Assembly: GCF_004310335.1 (NCBI RefSeq)
Contig: NZ_SIRS01000001.1
Span: 186,001 to 250,000, forward strand
Direction of reading: 5' to 3'
DNA: 64,000 nt
Origin: Hyunsoonleella pacifica
GTDB taxonomy: Bacteria; Bacteroidota; Bacteroidia; Flavobacteriales; Flavobacteriaceae
In this document: positions 18,799-28,644 of the stretch, piece by piece
How positions within the stretch are numbered: position 1 is the stretch's first letter
Layout: each line of letters opens with the position of its first letter
Made by a program: the position numbers and the translations under genes
The notes under the pieces: model-generated
Databases searched by the model: none
The model's input: the letters and a program-made list of their open reading frames with translations, nothing else
Told to the model about the DNA's origin: nothing

Positions 18799-20217
18799 AT
18801 GATTAAGATAAGAAAAACACTAGTATTCATTTTAATGGGATTGGTTATGGCATGTAGCACTAGTAATCCAACAGATCCTAATGATCCTAAATTTGATGAT
18901 ATAGATGATGATCCAATAGGAGGAGGTCCTGCTAATGCAGATATAACTTTGACTGCTGATGCAACTGATGCCGTAGATATTTATCCTGATATTTTTGGAA
19001 TTAATAACGATTGGAGGCAAATACCAGATAATACCTTTTCAAATTTTGCTTCAACACTAGGTAATATTGGGACAACTGTAGTGAGATATCCAGGTGGTTG
19101 GGAATCAGAATTTTATGCTTGGGAAAGTAATACTACTCCAGGTTGGGATAATACTCCAACACAGCCTGGGGCTTCGGTTGAAACTTTGAAGAGTAATATT
19201 TCAAATTACAGTGTAGTTCTTCCTACTACTGAAGCTATGAATAGAGCTGTTGGCTCCTCACAGTTTAATACAGCTATAGCAAATTTAAAAGCTAAAGTTA
19301 AGCTGGCTATAGATATGTCTAATATAGATGATGGCCTTGTTGAAATCGGAAACGAATGGTGGTTACAATGGGCAGGAGGAGTAAGTAGGGAACAGAAATT
19401 AGATAAGTATGTTAATATAGCGATGGAGTTGGCAGAATATATTGATAATGAATATCCAAATCGTAAGTTTAAGTTACTTATTAATGGGGATTATACCCAG
19501 CCGCAGGAGTTTACAGCAATGAAAAATAAGTTTACAAAAGGCTATGATGCTATAGATGGTGTTGGTTTGCATACATACACAGGTTATGATACAGATACTC
19601 ATAATATTGCAGATTTAGAAGAGCGTATAAAAGATTGTGCTGATAATTTTAATTCAAATAAGAACTTTAAATATCTCTCAGAATGGATGCCTTCTCGTGA
19701 CTATAATAATAGAGCGTTATATATGGAAGCTGCTAACATTATTCCAGATATTATTCATATATATGCTAGGGCAGAGTCTGAAGCTGCTGCATTTTGGCCA
19801 CCAATCAATTCCTCAATTCCTGGTTTAGGTTTAACCAATTGGAATTACTCAAAAGTTTTTCCTACAGGTCAAATTTTAGGAGAGATGGCTAATTCTTATA
19901 AGGGAAAAGCTTTAAAAACTACTTCTGATAAGTTTCATCTAGCCGCTGCTCAGCAAGATGATAGTACTATAGTTTTATTTATTACTGGAGGAAACGAGAG
20001 TGGTAAAAAAGTGGCTGTAAAGCTAAAAGGATTTACTGTAACTTCCATACAAAGTGTTGAGCGTTATGTGCCTGCTGATTACAATGATACAGCAAAAGCA
20101 GAACCTTACCTAACTGAGACCGCATCTGCTGAAATAAGTTCAGATAATGAAGTAGTAGTAGACGTTAATAAACAAGGGTTGTATCAGATATATAAAATTG
20201 TAGTAAAGGGTAATTAA
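18799..20217 (+). CDS. Putative clan GH-A glycosidase, GNEWW/LSEW family (paralogue A)
   Basis: Lipoprotein (LVMAC, lipid Cys at 19) with a linker CSTxxxTDPNDPKFD almost the same as that of the upstream GH30. I do not recognise a named glycosidase family, but the pattern is that of a clan GH-A (beta/alpha)8 barrel related to GH51/GH39-type enzymes. Seen are VVRYPGGWESEF (compare RYPGG in GH51), EIGNEWWLQW with predicted acid/base Glu186, and YLSEWMP with predicted nucleophile Glu295. AAFWPPINSSIPGLGL follows. A C-terminal beta-sandwich begins near residue 375. Two closer relatives of each other lie at 38458 and 40204. It is expressed after the intra-operon terminator. Likely an exo- or endo-glycosidase on the PUL glycan; the linkage is unknown. 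Confidence 0.7.
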   Translation: MIKIRKTLVFILMGLVMACSTSNPTDPNDPKFDDIDDDPIGGGPANADITLTADATDAVDIYPDIFGINNDWRQIPDNTFSNFASTLGNIGTTVVRYPGGWESEFYAWESNTTPGWDNTPTQPGASVETLKSNISNYSVVLPTTEAMNRAVGSSQFNTAIANLKAKVKLAIDMSNIDDGLVEIGNEWWLQWAGGVSREQKLDKYVNIAMELAEYIDNEYPNRKFKLLINGDYTQPQEFTAMKNKFTKGYDAIDGVGLHTYTGYDTDTHNIADLEERIKDCADNFNSNKNFKYLSEWMPSRDYNNRALYMEAANIIPDIIHIYARAESEAAAFWPPINSSIPGLGLTNWNYSKVFPTGQILGEMANSYKGKALKTTSDKFHLAAAQQDDSTIVLFITGGNESGKKVAVKLKGFTVTSIQSVERYVPADYNDTAKAEPYLTETASAEISSDNEVVVDVNKQGLYQIYKIVVKGN

Positions 20218-20276
20218 TGATGAAGTATTATAATCCATGTATACAATTCTAGTATCTATTTTTTGTGCTAATAATA

Positions 20277-20304
20277 TATCTAATTTCGTTTAAAAAATTA
20301 GATA
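20277..20304. repeat. 10-bp perfect inverted repeat before the second GH30 gene
   Basis: tatctaattt (20277-20286) and aaattagata (20295-20304) are perfectly complementary with an 8-base loop. No T-run follows. It lies in the 130-base spacer before the gene at 20348 and may be an mRNA hairpin or binding site. Confidence 0.45.
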
Positions 20305-20347
20305 AATTAATTGATTTGATTAAAGTCGAATTGAAAAAACCGTAAAG

Positions 20348-21919
20348 ATGGTTAAAAGTAATTTAAAAAATATAATGCATGTATTAGTTTTCTATATATA
20401 TGCTTTTACTTATAACCTTGGCGCACAATCCATAAAGGTTAATGTGAATAAGGAAAGTGTGTTTCAAACTATAGAAGGTTTTGGAGCTTCAGATGCATGG
20501 AGGTGTCAGTTTGTTGGAAAATATTGGCCTTCTGCAAAAAAAGAAAGAATAGCAGAATTATTATTTAGTAATGATTTTGATACTTTGGGAAACCCCAAGG
20601 GTATTGGCTTATCTATATGGCGCTTTTATATAGGAGCTGGTACATCAGAACAGGGAATACATTCCGATATAAAAAATGAATGGAGGCGAGCAGAGTCATT
20701 TATTGATGCAAATGGAAATTATGATTGGAGTAAACAAGAAGGACAACAATGGTTTCTGCAAAAAGCAAAATCTTATGGAGTAAAAAAGTTTTTAGCATTT
20801 TCAATATCTGCACCAGTATGTTGGACTAAAAACGGAAAAGGTTACAATAGTGATTTGGTTAGTGGTAAGTTAAATCTACAAGATGATAAATATGATGATT
20901 ATGCCAGTTTTATGGTAGAAATACTAAAATATTTTTACTCTACAGGTGTTTCATTTAATTATTTGAGCCCCATTAATGAGCCACAGTGGGAATGGGAGAA
21001 AAAAACGCAAGAAGGTACGCCAGCTACCAACAATGATATCGTAAAATTAACTCAACTTATTGATAAACAATTGGTTAAAAGTGATTTGAGTACAGAAATT
21101 GTTTTAGGAGAGGCCGCAGATTTACGCTGGTTATATGCTTTATATAATAAGCCGAAAAGAGGTAATCAAATTGAAAGTTTTTTTGGTGTAAATGGAACAT
21201 TACAGCATTTGAAACATGTTAAAAATGCAATATCTGGGCATAGTTATTTTACAACATGGCCAGTAGATAGTTTGATTCAAATTAGACAAAAGCTAAACAA
21301 AGAATTAAAAAATAATAACGTTGATTATTGGCAAAGTGAGTTCTGTATTCTTGAAAATACAGATGATATAGGTGGTGGTAATAAAAGAGATTTAGGTATT
21401 GATACAGCGCTTTATGTAGCAAGAGTAATACATGCTGATTTGACTTTAGCTAACGCTTCTTCATGGCAATGGTGGACAGCACTAACGAATGCCGATTATA
21501 AGGACGGTTTAGTTTATCTTGATTCTGGTAATGCATCTGATTTATTCAATTTGGATAGCATAAAGTACGATGGTAATTACCATGATTCTAAGCTTCTGTG
21601 GGCATTTGGTAACTACTCTAGATTTGTTAAACCAGGTATGGTTAGAGTAGGTGTCCAATTAGAAGAAGGTAAGGAGTCAATCAAAAAACAATATCAAAAT
21701 GTTATGTGCTCTGCTTATGTAGACAAAACATCATCAAAACTAGTAATTGTGGCAATAAACTATAGTGATGAGAATAAAACTATTGATATTTCAAATTGTC
21801 AAATTAAAGATGTTTATGTAACATCAAGTACTAAGAATTTGGAATCAAAAAAGGTAATAAATAACAAAATAATATTAGAAGCAAGATCTATAAATACGTT
21901 TACAGGTAGTGTTATTTAA
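20348..21919 (+). CDS. GH30-family glycoside hydrolase, secreted or periplasmic
   Basis: Second GH30 enzyme of the locus, about the same length as the first (523 residues) but with a cleavable signal peptide (NLGAQS) and no lipid Cys, so it is probably periplasmic. The barrel starts FQTIEGFGASDAWRCQFVG. The predicted acid/base is Glu211 in SPINEPQWEWE and the nucleophile Glu331 in WQSEFCIL. The segment SSWQWWTALTNADYKDGLVY and the C-terminal beta-sandwich (from about 430) fit the family. Divergence from the first copy suggests a different role, for example one acting on the polymer outside and one on imported oligosaccharides. It is 14 bases before a sulfatase gene. Substrate not resolved. 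Confidence 0.88.
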   Translation: MVKSNLKNIMHVLVFYIYAFTYNLGAQSIKVNVNKESVFQTIEGFGASDAWRCQFVGKYWPSAKKERIAELLFSNDFDTLGNPKGIGLSIWRFYIGAGTSEQGIHSDIKNEWRRAESFIDANGNYDWSKQEGQQWFLQKAKSYGVKKFLAFSISAPVCWTKNGKGYNSDLVSGKLNLQDDKYDDYASFMVEILKYFYSTGVSFNYLSPINEPQWEWEKKTQEGTPATNNDIVKLTQLIDKQLVKSDLSTEIVLGEAADLRWLYALYNKPKRGNQIESFFGVNGTLQHLKHVKNAISGHSYFTTWPVDSLIQIRQKLNKELKNNNVDYWQSEFCILENTDDIGGGNKRDLGIDTALYVARVIHADLTLANASSWQWWTALTNADYKDGLVYLDSGNASDLFNLDSIKYDGNYHDSKLLWAFGNYSRFVKPGMVRVGVQLEEGKESIKKQYQNVMCSAYVDKTSSKLVIVAINYSDENKTIDISNCQIKDVYVTSSTKNLESKKVINNKIILEARSINTFTGSVI

Positions 21920-21933
21920 GTATAAAAATATAT

Positions 21934-23556
21934 ATGAATTTTTTAAGAATTAAGTTAGTTAAGTTAGAGTTAGTTTTATTTTATGGTCTTTGCTTTACAG
22001 TTGCTCTTTTGAGTGGCTGTAAGAGTGAAGGCTCTGTAAAAGAAGTGAAAACAAAAAAACCAAATATAGTCTTCATTTTAGCAGACGATTTAGGGGCACA
22101 TGACTTAAGTTATGCAGGTAGTAATTATTACGAAACACCTAATATTGATGCTATAGCTAACGAGGGAATACAGTTTACTCAGGGTTATGCCGCATGCCAA
22201 GTTTGCAGTCCTTCTAGAGCTAGTTTAATGACAGGACAATATACTACACGTCATGGAGTAACAGATTGGATAGGAGCAGCTACTGGTAAAAAATGGGGAG
22301 ATTATTACAATACTAAAGTGATGCCACCTGAATACAAACATGCTTTAGATAGCTCTAGTGTTACTATTGCAAAGGCTTTAAAGCAAAATGGTTACAAAAC
22401 ATTTTTTGCTGGAAAATGGCATTTAGGAGATGAACCCTATACCCCGGAGGCTAATGGATTTGACATAAATATAGGTGGTTGGGAAGTAGGCGGCCCAAAG
22501 GGAGGGTATTATGCGCCTTGGAGAAATCCTAGATTAGATTATAAATACGAAGGAGAAAATTTAACAAAGCGATTGGCTTTAGAAACGGCAGATTTTATAT
22601 CAGCGAATAAAAATGAACAATTTTTTGCTTTCTTATCATTTTATGCCGTGCATGGTCCTATTGAAACTACGCAAGAAAAATGGGGAAAATATAGAGATAA
22701 AGCAGAGGCTCAGGGTATCCCTGAATCTGGTTTTGATATGGAAGCAAGGTTGCCTATTAGAAATGTGCAAGACAATCCTATTTATGCAGGCTTAGTAGAA
22801 TCTATGGATGATGCTGTTGGTATTGTTTTAGATAAGTTAAAGGAACTTGGCTTAGATGATAATACTATAGTAATGTTTACTTCAGATAATGGAGGTGTAG
22901 CCAGTGGCGATGCATTTTCTACAACAAATTTTCCGCTTAGAGGTGGTAAAGGCTATCAGTGGGAAGGCGGTATTAGAGAGCCATATCTTATAAAAGCGCC
23001 TATGCTAAAAAATGTACCTAATACAATAGATTATCCCGTGTCTGGAATTGATTTTTACCCAACACTTTTAGATTTAGTCGGTGCAGAAAAAGATGCTAAT
23101 CATATTGTTGATGGTGTAAGTCTGGTGCCGCTATTAAAAGGAGAATCGCTTAATACAAGACCATTGTTTTGGCATTACCCGCATTATGGTAATCAAGGTG
23201 GAGACCCGGTAAGTATCATTAGGAAAAATGAATATAAGTTAATTCACTATTGGGAGGACGGACACGATGAGTTATACAATCTGTCAAATGATTCTGGAGA
23301 GAAGAATGATATTTCAAAAGAAAACAATGCTATTGCTAAAAGTTTAAGAACCGAATTAGATAACTATTTAGTAAGTATGAATGCCAAAACTCCTGAAGTT
23401 TATACCGAATATGATGTTGCAAAGGCGGAAGCAAAGCAGAAAAATAGAAGTACTAAAATGTTGCAACGTTTAGAAAAACAACGAAAAGACTTCTTGAGTA
23501 AAGATTTTAACCCTGATAATAATTGGTACGACAGTAGTTTGAATACAAAAGATTAA
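21934..23556 (+). CDS. S1-family sulfatase, lipoprotein
   Basis: Formylglycine-dependent sulfatase that removes sulfate esters from the PUL glycan. Lipid Cys at 29 (VALLSGC). The catalytic motif CSPSRASLMTG begins at Cys91, the residue converted to formylglycine. Metal-site and fold signatures are NIVFILADDLGAHD near the N-terminus, FAGKWHLGD, FTSDNGG and RGGKGYQWEGGIREP. The C-terminal subdomain includes HYWEDGHDELYNLSNDSGEKNDIS, typical of S1 enzymes. The size (540 residues) is normal. It lies between the second GH30 and the sugar transporter in one tight run. The S1 subfamily, and thus the sulfate position, cannot be read by eye. Confidence 0.93.
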   Translation: MNFLRIKLVKLELVLFYGLCFTVALLSGCKSEGSVKEVKTKKPNIVFILADDLGAHDLSYAGSNYYETPNIDAIANEGIQFTQGYAACQVCSPSRASLMTGQYTTRHGVTDWIGAATGKKWGDYYNTKVMPPEYKHALDSSSVTIAKALKQNGYKTFFAGKWHLGDEPYTPEANGFDINIGGWEVGGPKGGYYAPWRNPRLDYKYEGENLTKRLALETADFISANKNEQFFAFLSFYAVHGPIETTQEKWGKYRDKAEAQGIPESGFDMEARLPIRNVQDNPIYAGLVESMDDAVGIVLDKLKELGLDDNTIVMFTSDNGGVASGDAFSTTNFPLRGGKGYQWEGGIREPYLIKAPMLKNVPNTIDYPVSGIDFYPTLLDLVGAEKDANHIVDGVSLVPLLKGESLNTRPLFWHYPHYGNQGGDPVSIIRKNEYKLIHYWEDGHDELYNLSNDSGEKNDISKENNAIAKSLRTELDNYLVSMNAKTPEVYTEYDVAKAEAKQKNRSTKMLQRLEKQRKDFLSKDFNPDNNWYDSSLNTKD

Positions 23557-23612
23557 CCATCCTATTAACAGAAAATTATAAACTACTTGCTAACTAAACA
23601 AACTAAACTATA

Positions 23613-25016
23613 ATGAGTAATACAAAATTTAATTTTACCTACCTTCTTTTCTTAGCACTTGTTTCTGCTATGGGAGGTTTTCTTTTTGGCTACGATTGGG
23701 TAGTTATAGGAGGTGCAAAACCGTTTTATGAACTCTTTTTTAATATAAGTTCAGAACCTACACTACAAGGTTGGGCTATGAGTAGTGCCTTAATAGGGTG
23801 TATTTTTGGAGCTGTTATTTCAGGGTTTGTTGCCGATAAATTTGGTAGAAAACAACCACTTATACTTGCAGCGGCATTATTTACAGTTTCAGCTTTCGGA
23901 ACAGGGTATGCTAATGAATTTACACCATTTATTATATATAGACTTATTGGTGGTTTGGGTATTGGTTTAGCTTCAACTTTGTCTCCCATGTATATTGCCG
24001 AAATTGCACCTGCTAAATACAGAGGGCAATTTGTGGCTATCAACCAGTTAACACTAGTAATAGGGATTTTAGCAGCCCAAATAGCTAATTTTTTTATTGC
24101 GGAAGCGATACCAGAAGATTTTACCCCTGAAAATATTTTAAGTTCTTGGAATGGACAAACAGGTTGGCGTTGGATGTTTTGGGCAGAATTAATTCCTGCA
24201 ATTCTATTTTTTGTTTTGATGTTTGTTGTACCTAAAAGCCCAAGGTTTTTAGTTAAAATAAATCAACCAGATGCTGCCAAAAATATACTTTCTAAAATCG
24301 GTGGAGAAGCTTATGCTGAAAGCGAGTTAAGTGCTATAAAATTAACTTTAAAAGAGAGTAGTACTTCAAAAATTAATTTTTCAGATTTTAAAAATCCAAA
24401 GATTAAACCCATATTGATTATAGGTGTTGTGTTAGCCATATTTCAACAATGGTGTGGTATTAACATCATTTTTAATTATGCCGAAGAAATTTTTACAGCA
24501 GCAGGGTATAGTGTAGGCGATATGCTATTCAATATTGTAATTACAGGAAGTGTAAATTTAATATTTACCCTTGTTGCAATGCGTACTGTAGATAGTTGGG
24601 GGCGTAGAAAATTAATGCTTTTTGGTTCAATTGGTTTGGGAGTAGTGTATCTCATTTTAGGAGGTGCTTATTATTTTCAATTTACTGGTTGGCCAGTTTT
24701 GGTGCTAGTAATTACAGCTATAGCAATTTATTCTATGTCTTTAGCACCAATTACTTGGGTGGTTTTATCAGAAATATTTCCAAATAAAATACGAGGTGTG
24801 GCTATGTCTATTGCAACATTTTCACTATGGGTAGCTTCATTTATACTGACTTTTACTTTTCCAATTTTAAATGATGCTTTGGGAGCTTCAGGAACATTTT
24901 GGGTGTACAGTTTTATATGTGTCGCAGGATTTTTATTTATAAAAAATAAGCTACCAGAAACTAAAGGAAAGAGTTTGGAAGAAATTGAATTAGAATTAAC
25001 TAAAGAAAGAGAATAG
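23613..25016 (+). CDS. MFS sugar:proton symporter (sugar porter family)
   Basis: Inner-membrane transporter of the major facilitator sugar-porter family, probably bringing the released monosaccharide into the cytoplasm. It shows about 12 hydrophobic helices and the family signatures GGFLFGYDWVVIGG in helix 1, DKFGRKQP between helices 2 and 3, YRLIGGLGIGLASTLSPMYIAEIAP with the RxGG and PxYxxE motifs, a QQWCGINIIFNYAEEIF segment in helix 7 with the sugar-binding QQxxGxN pattern, and PETKGKSLEEIE at the end. Closest in look to xylose/galactose/arabinose symporters. The SGNH-hydrolase ATG at 25017 follows directly after its stop codon (25014-25016), so both are in one operon. The transported sugar is not known. 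Confidence 0.92.
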   Translation: MSNTKFNFTYLLFLALVSAMGGFLFGYDWVVIGGAKPFYELFFNISSEPTLQGWAMSSALIGCIFGAVISGFVADKFGRKQPLILAAALFTVSAFGTGYANEFTPFIIYRLIGGLGIGLASTLSPMYIAEIAPAKYRGQFVAINQLTLVIGILAAQIANFFIAEAIPEDFTPENILSSWNGQTGWRWMFWAELIPAILFFVLMFVVPKSPRFLVKINQPDAAKNILSKIGGEAYAESELSAIKLTLKESSTSKINFSDFKNPKIKPILIIGVVLAIFQQWCGINIIFNYAEEIFTAAGYSVGDMLFNIVITGSVNLIFTLVAMRTVDSWGRRKLMLFGSIGLGVVYLILGGAYYFQFTGWPVLVLVITAIAIYSMSLAPITWVVLSEIFPNKIRGVAMSIATFSLWVASFILTFTFPILNDALGASGTFWVYSFICVAGFLFIKNKLPETKGKSLEEIELELTKERE

Positions 25017-25757
25017 ATGGTATTGCAATGGAATAAACATAGTATTCTAAGTCTTATTTTATTGATGACTTTGAATTTTGCTTGTGCTCAAGAAAATGCT
25101 ACTACAAAAGAAGAAATTGTTGAACATTATCTAGATTCACTTAAAAAGGAGCTCAAGGTAAAATGGCCAAAAAACAGAACTATAAATTTAGTGTTTCACG
25201 GACATTCAGTGCCTACAGGATATACTACTAGAGGCGTATTGGATAGACTAAATTCTTATCCGTACAGAACTTTAAAAAAGGTAAATGATTTTTATCCGTA
25301 TTCCGTAGTAAATACCATCACTACGTCTATTGGTGGCGAACAAGCAGAACAAGGTGCAAAACGCTTCAAGGAAGACGTATTAAACCATAAACCCGATGTG
25401 CTTTTCATCGATTACGGATTAAATGATAGGAGTATAGGTTTAGAGCGCGCAAAAGTAGCTTGGGAGCAAATGATACAGGAAGCCCTAGAATATGGAACCA
25501 AAGTGATTTTGCTCACACCAACACCAGATTTAAAAGAGGATATTACTTCTAACGAAACACCTTTAGCACAACATAGTTCACAAATTAGAGCATTGGCAAA
25601 GAAATACAAGATTGGTTTAGTGGATAGCTATGCGCTGTTTAAAGCATTGGCAGAAATTCAACCATTAAAGGGGTATATGTCTCAAAACAATCATATCAAC
25701 CAAAAAGGTCATCAGTTTGTAGCTGATGCCATTTTTGAATATTTCAAAATACAGTAA
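25017..25757 (+). CDS. SGNH/GDSL-type hydrolase, putative carbohydrate esterase
   Basis: Small exported esterase-like protein (246 residues) with a signal peptide ending near NFACAQ. Block I reads VFHGHSVPTGY, so the usual GDS is GHS but the nucleophilic Ser is retained. Block III is FIDYGLNDRS (GxND). Block V is NNHINQKGHQF; the catalytic His is present, while the usual Asp two or three residues before it appears to be Asn. Blocks II and III are spaced as in the SGNH family. Its place among glycosidases and sulfatases suggests removal of acetyl or other ester groups from the glycan. It starts on the base after the stop of the transporter gene and ends 21 bases before a GH2 gene. Confidence 0.72.
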   Translation: MVLQWNKHSILSLILLMTLNFACAQENATTKEEIVEHYLDSLKKELKVKWPKNRTINLVFHGHSVPTGYTTRGVLDRLNSYPYRTLKKVNDFYPYSVVNTITTSIGGEQAEQGAKRFKEDVLNHKPDVLFIDYGLNDRSIGLERAKVAWEQMIQEALEYGTKVILLTPTPDLKEDITSNETPLAQHSSQIRALAKKYKIGLVDSYALFKALAEIQPLKGYMSQNNHINQKGHQFVADAIFEYFKIQ

Positions 25758-25778
25758 AAATAGAAGTCTAAGCGTTTA

Positions 25779-28622
25779 ATGAAGTCTTTAAAAACCATAA
25801 AAATCATCAGTGTTTGCCTGTTACTACTCGCACTAAATTCTTGTGCAGATGTAGAGCAACCACAAATTGATTTGTCTGGTAATTGGAGCTTTAAAATAGA
25901 TGCTTTAGATGTTGGGGAAAAAGAAAATTGGTTTTCTACTAAACTAGAGGAAGCCGTTAAGCTACCCGGGTCTATGGCAGAAAACGATAAAGGAAATGAT
26001 GTTACTGTAAACACACATTGGACGGGCAACATGTGGAACGATAGCCTATGGTATAAAGACCCAAAAATGGCAAAATATCGACAAGAAGGAAATGTGAAAG
26101 TGCCGTTTTGGTTACAGCCTGTAAAAGATTATAAAGGTGCTGCTTGGTATCAAAAAACAGTGATTATTCCTGATGATTGGAAAGATAGAACCATTAATTT
26201 ACACCTAGAGCGGGTGCATTGGGAATCTACAGTTTGGGTAGATGATAAAAAAGTGGGCATGCAAAATACGCTTGCGACTTCACATGATTATGATTTAAGT
26301 GCGTTTTTATCTGCTGGAAAGCATACCATTTCTATTCGAGTGGATAATAGAATAAAAGATATTAATGTTGGAGTGGATGCGCACAGTGTGTCAGACAACA
26401 CTCAAAGTAACTGGAATGGTATTGTAGGAGATATTAAACTTTTGGCTACTCCCAAATTAGCGTTAGGTATTGTGAAATTATATCCCAATGTTTCAAACAA
26501 CACCGTAAAAGTTATTGCGCAGATAAATAATGCTTCAGATGCAAAAACTGCACAGCTAATACTTCAGGCAAAAGAAAAATCTCTTGGAGGTGCCACTATT
26601 GAAGCACTTAAGAAAGAGATTCAAATTAATGCCAACCAAGAAGTTGTTTTGGAATATAATATGAGGGACAATCCAAAACTCTGGGATGAGTTTGACCCAA
26701 ATTTATATGAAATGCAACTCACATTAAAATCGGATGCAGGAGTAGATGTTAAAAATATCACTTTCGGGATACGTGATTTTAAAGCAGATGGAACCATATT
26801 CACTATCAATGAACATCCTATCTATTTGAGAGGAACTTTAGAATGTGCCATTTTCCCTAAAACAGGATATCCACCAACCGATGTTGAATCTTGGAAACGA
26901 ATCTTAAGAATTATCAAAGCACATGGTTTAAATCATATACGTTTTCATTCTTGGTGTCCGCCAGAAGCGGCCTTTCAGGCAGCTGATGAAATGGGGGTAT
27001 ACATTCAAGCCGAAGCTTCTGCATGGTTAGCTAATTTAGGAGATGGTACACCTGTAGATAAATGGTTGTACAAAGAAGGGGAAGCTATCATAGATGCCTA
27101 CGGAAATCATCCTTCATTTGTTTTAATGGCTTATGGAAATGAACCAAGTGGTAAACACCACAAGGCGTATTTAACAAAGTATGTGAATCATTTCAAAGCT
27201 CTAGATAATAGACGCTTATACACGAGTGGGGCTGGCTACCCTTATTTGGAGAATATGGATTATTACAATCATAGAGGTCCTAGAATACAAGGGTGGAATG
27301 AAAATTTAAAGAGTGTAATTAACGCCAAAGCGCCACAAACCGAATTCGATTGGAGCAAGTTTATAGATAAAACGCCAATGCCGTATGTAAGCCATGAAAT
27401 GGGACAGTGGTGCGTGTATCCAAATTTCAAAGAAATGTCTAAGTATACGGGAGTTCTTAAGCCTAAAAACTTTGAGATTTTTAGGGAATCTTTAAAGGAA
27501 AACGGCATGGAAAAATTAGCAGATAGTTTTCTTTTAGCATCAGGGAAATTACAAACATTATGCTATAAAGCGGACATTGAAGCAGCGTTGCGAACTAAAG
27601 GAATGGCAGGGTATCAGCTATTAGATTTGCATGATTTTCCTGGACAAGGAACAGCCTTAGTAGGTGTTTTAGATGCCTTTTGGGATGAAAAAGGTTATGT
27701 AACTCCAGATGAATTTAAGGCCTTTAGTGGAAAAACAGTTCCATTGGCACGATTAAAACAACGCACTTTCAAAAATACAGATACACTTTCCGCAGCTATA
27801 GAAATTGCGCATTTCGATAAAACGGGTTTAAAGGAGATTATTCCTAAATGGAGATTAACAACACCAGATGGTAGTGTTTTTTCCGAAAGAAATTTAAGTA
27901 AAACAGATATACCAGTTGGTAATGGAATTAAATTAGGAACTATCAGTCAACCTTTAAATTCAGTAAAAGAAGCCCAAAAGTTAACCTTGAACGTCATAGT
28001 TGGCGATTATACAAATAGTTGGGATATATGGGTGTATCCAGTAGAAAAAGCACCTGTAAAAAGTGAAAGTGGGTTTAAAATTGTCAATAAGCTAGACACT
28101 AAAACTTTAGCATACTTAAATAAGGGAGGAAATGTATTATTAAATGTCTCTAAGGGAGATATTGCTCCAAAATATGGAGGCAATATAGGAATAGGGTTTT
28201 CAAGTGTTTTCTGGAATACCTCTTGGACTAAAGAGCAAAAGCCACACACATTAGGAATTCTTTGTAATCCAAAGCACCCTGCTCTATCACACTTTCCAAC
28301 AGAATATCATTCCAATTGGCAATGGTGGGACGCTATGAGTCATTCCAATGTCATCATTTTTGATGAAATGCCAGAATTGAACCCGATAGTTAGAGTAATT
28401 GATGATTGGTTTAAAAACAGAAAAACGGCACTCATTTTTGAAGCTAAAGTGGGTAAAGGTAAGTTGTTGTTTTCTGGGATAGACCTGCATACAAATATAG
28501 AAGATAGACTTGAGGCGCAACAATTGCTATATAGCTTAAAACACTATATGGTAAGTAAAGCGTTTAACCCAGAGCACGAAATAAAGGTCAGTCAATTAAA
28601 AAAGCTATTAATACATCAGTAA
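25779..28622 (+). CDS. GH2-family glycosidase, lipoprotein (copy 1)
   Basis: Exo-acting retaining glycosidase of family GH2, likely beta-galactosidase-like or related. Lipid Cys at 22 (LLALNSC). Order: N-terminal jelly-roll sugar-binding domain (about 35-225, with AWYQKTVIIPDDW and LERVHWESTVWVDDKKVG), an Ig-like domain, then the barrel with GTLECAIFPKTGYPPTD and LNHIRFHSWCPPEAAFQAADE. Predicted acid/base is Glu455 in YGNEPSG and nucleophile Glu540 in VSHEMGQW. C-terminal beta domains follow. The total of 947 residues fits. Its closest relative in the window is the gene at 35393, which shares the same modules. The pair flank the DUF5107 and two sulfatase genes. Confidence 0.88.
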   Translation: MKSLKTIKIISVCLLLLALNSCADVEQPQIDLSGNWSFKIDALDVGEKENWFSTKLEEAVKLPGSMAENDKGNDVTVNTHWTGNMWNDSLWYKDPKMAKYRQEGNVKVPFWLQPVKDYKGAAWYQKTVIIPDDWKDRTINLHLERVHWESTVWVDDKKVGMQNTLATSHDYDLSAFLSAGKHTISIRVDNRIKDINVGVDAHSVSDNTQSNWNGIVGDIKLLATPKLALGIVKLYPNVSNNTVKVIAQINNASDAKTAQLILQAKEKSLGGATIEALKKEIQINANQEVVLEYNMRDNPKLWDEFDPNLYEMQLTLKSDAGVDVKNITFGIRDFKADGTIFTINEHPIYLRGTLECAIFPKTGYPPTDVESWKRILRIIKAHGLNHIRFHSWCPPEAAFQAADEMGVYIQAEASAWLANLGDGTPVDKWLYKEGEAIIDAYGNHPSFVLMAYGNEPSGKHHKAYLTKYVNHFKALDNRRLYTSGAGYPYLENMDYYNHRGPRIQGWNENLKSVINAKAPQTEFDWSKFIDKTPMPYVSHEMGQWCVYPNFKEMSKYTGVLKPKNFEIFRESLKENGMEKLADSFLLASGKLQTLCYKADIEAALRTKGMAGYQLLDLHDFPGQGTALVGVLDAFWDEKGYVTPDEFKAFSGKTVPLARLKQRTFKNTDTLSAAIEIAHFDKTGLKEIIPKWRLTTPDGSVFSERNLSKTDIPVGNGIKLGTISQPLNSVKEAQKLTLNVIVGDYTNSWDIWVYPVEKAPVKSESGFKIVNKLDTKTLAYLNKGGNVLLNVSKGDIAPKYGGNIGIGFSSVFWNTSWTKEQKPHTLGILCNPKHPALSHFPTEYHSNWQWWDAMSHSNVIIFDEMPELNPIVRVIDDWFKNRKTALIFEAKVGKGKLLFSGIDLHTNIEDRLEAQQLLYSLKHYMVSKAFNPEHEIKVSQLKKLLIHQ

Positions 28623-28644
28623 TAAATAAACTAAGCAAAAATAT

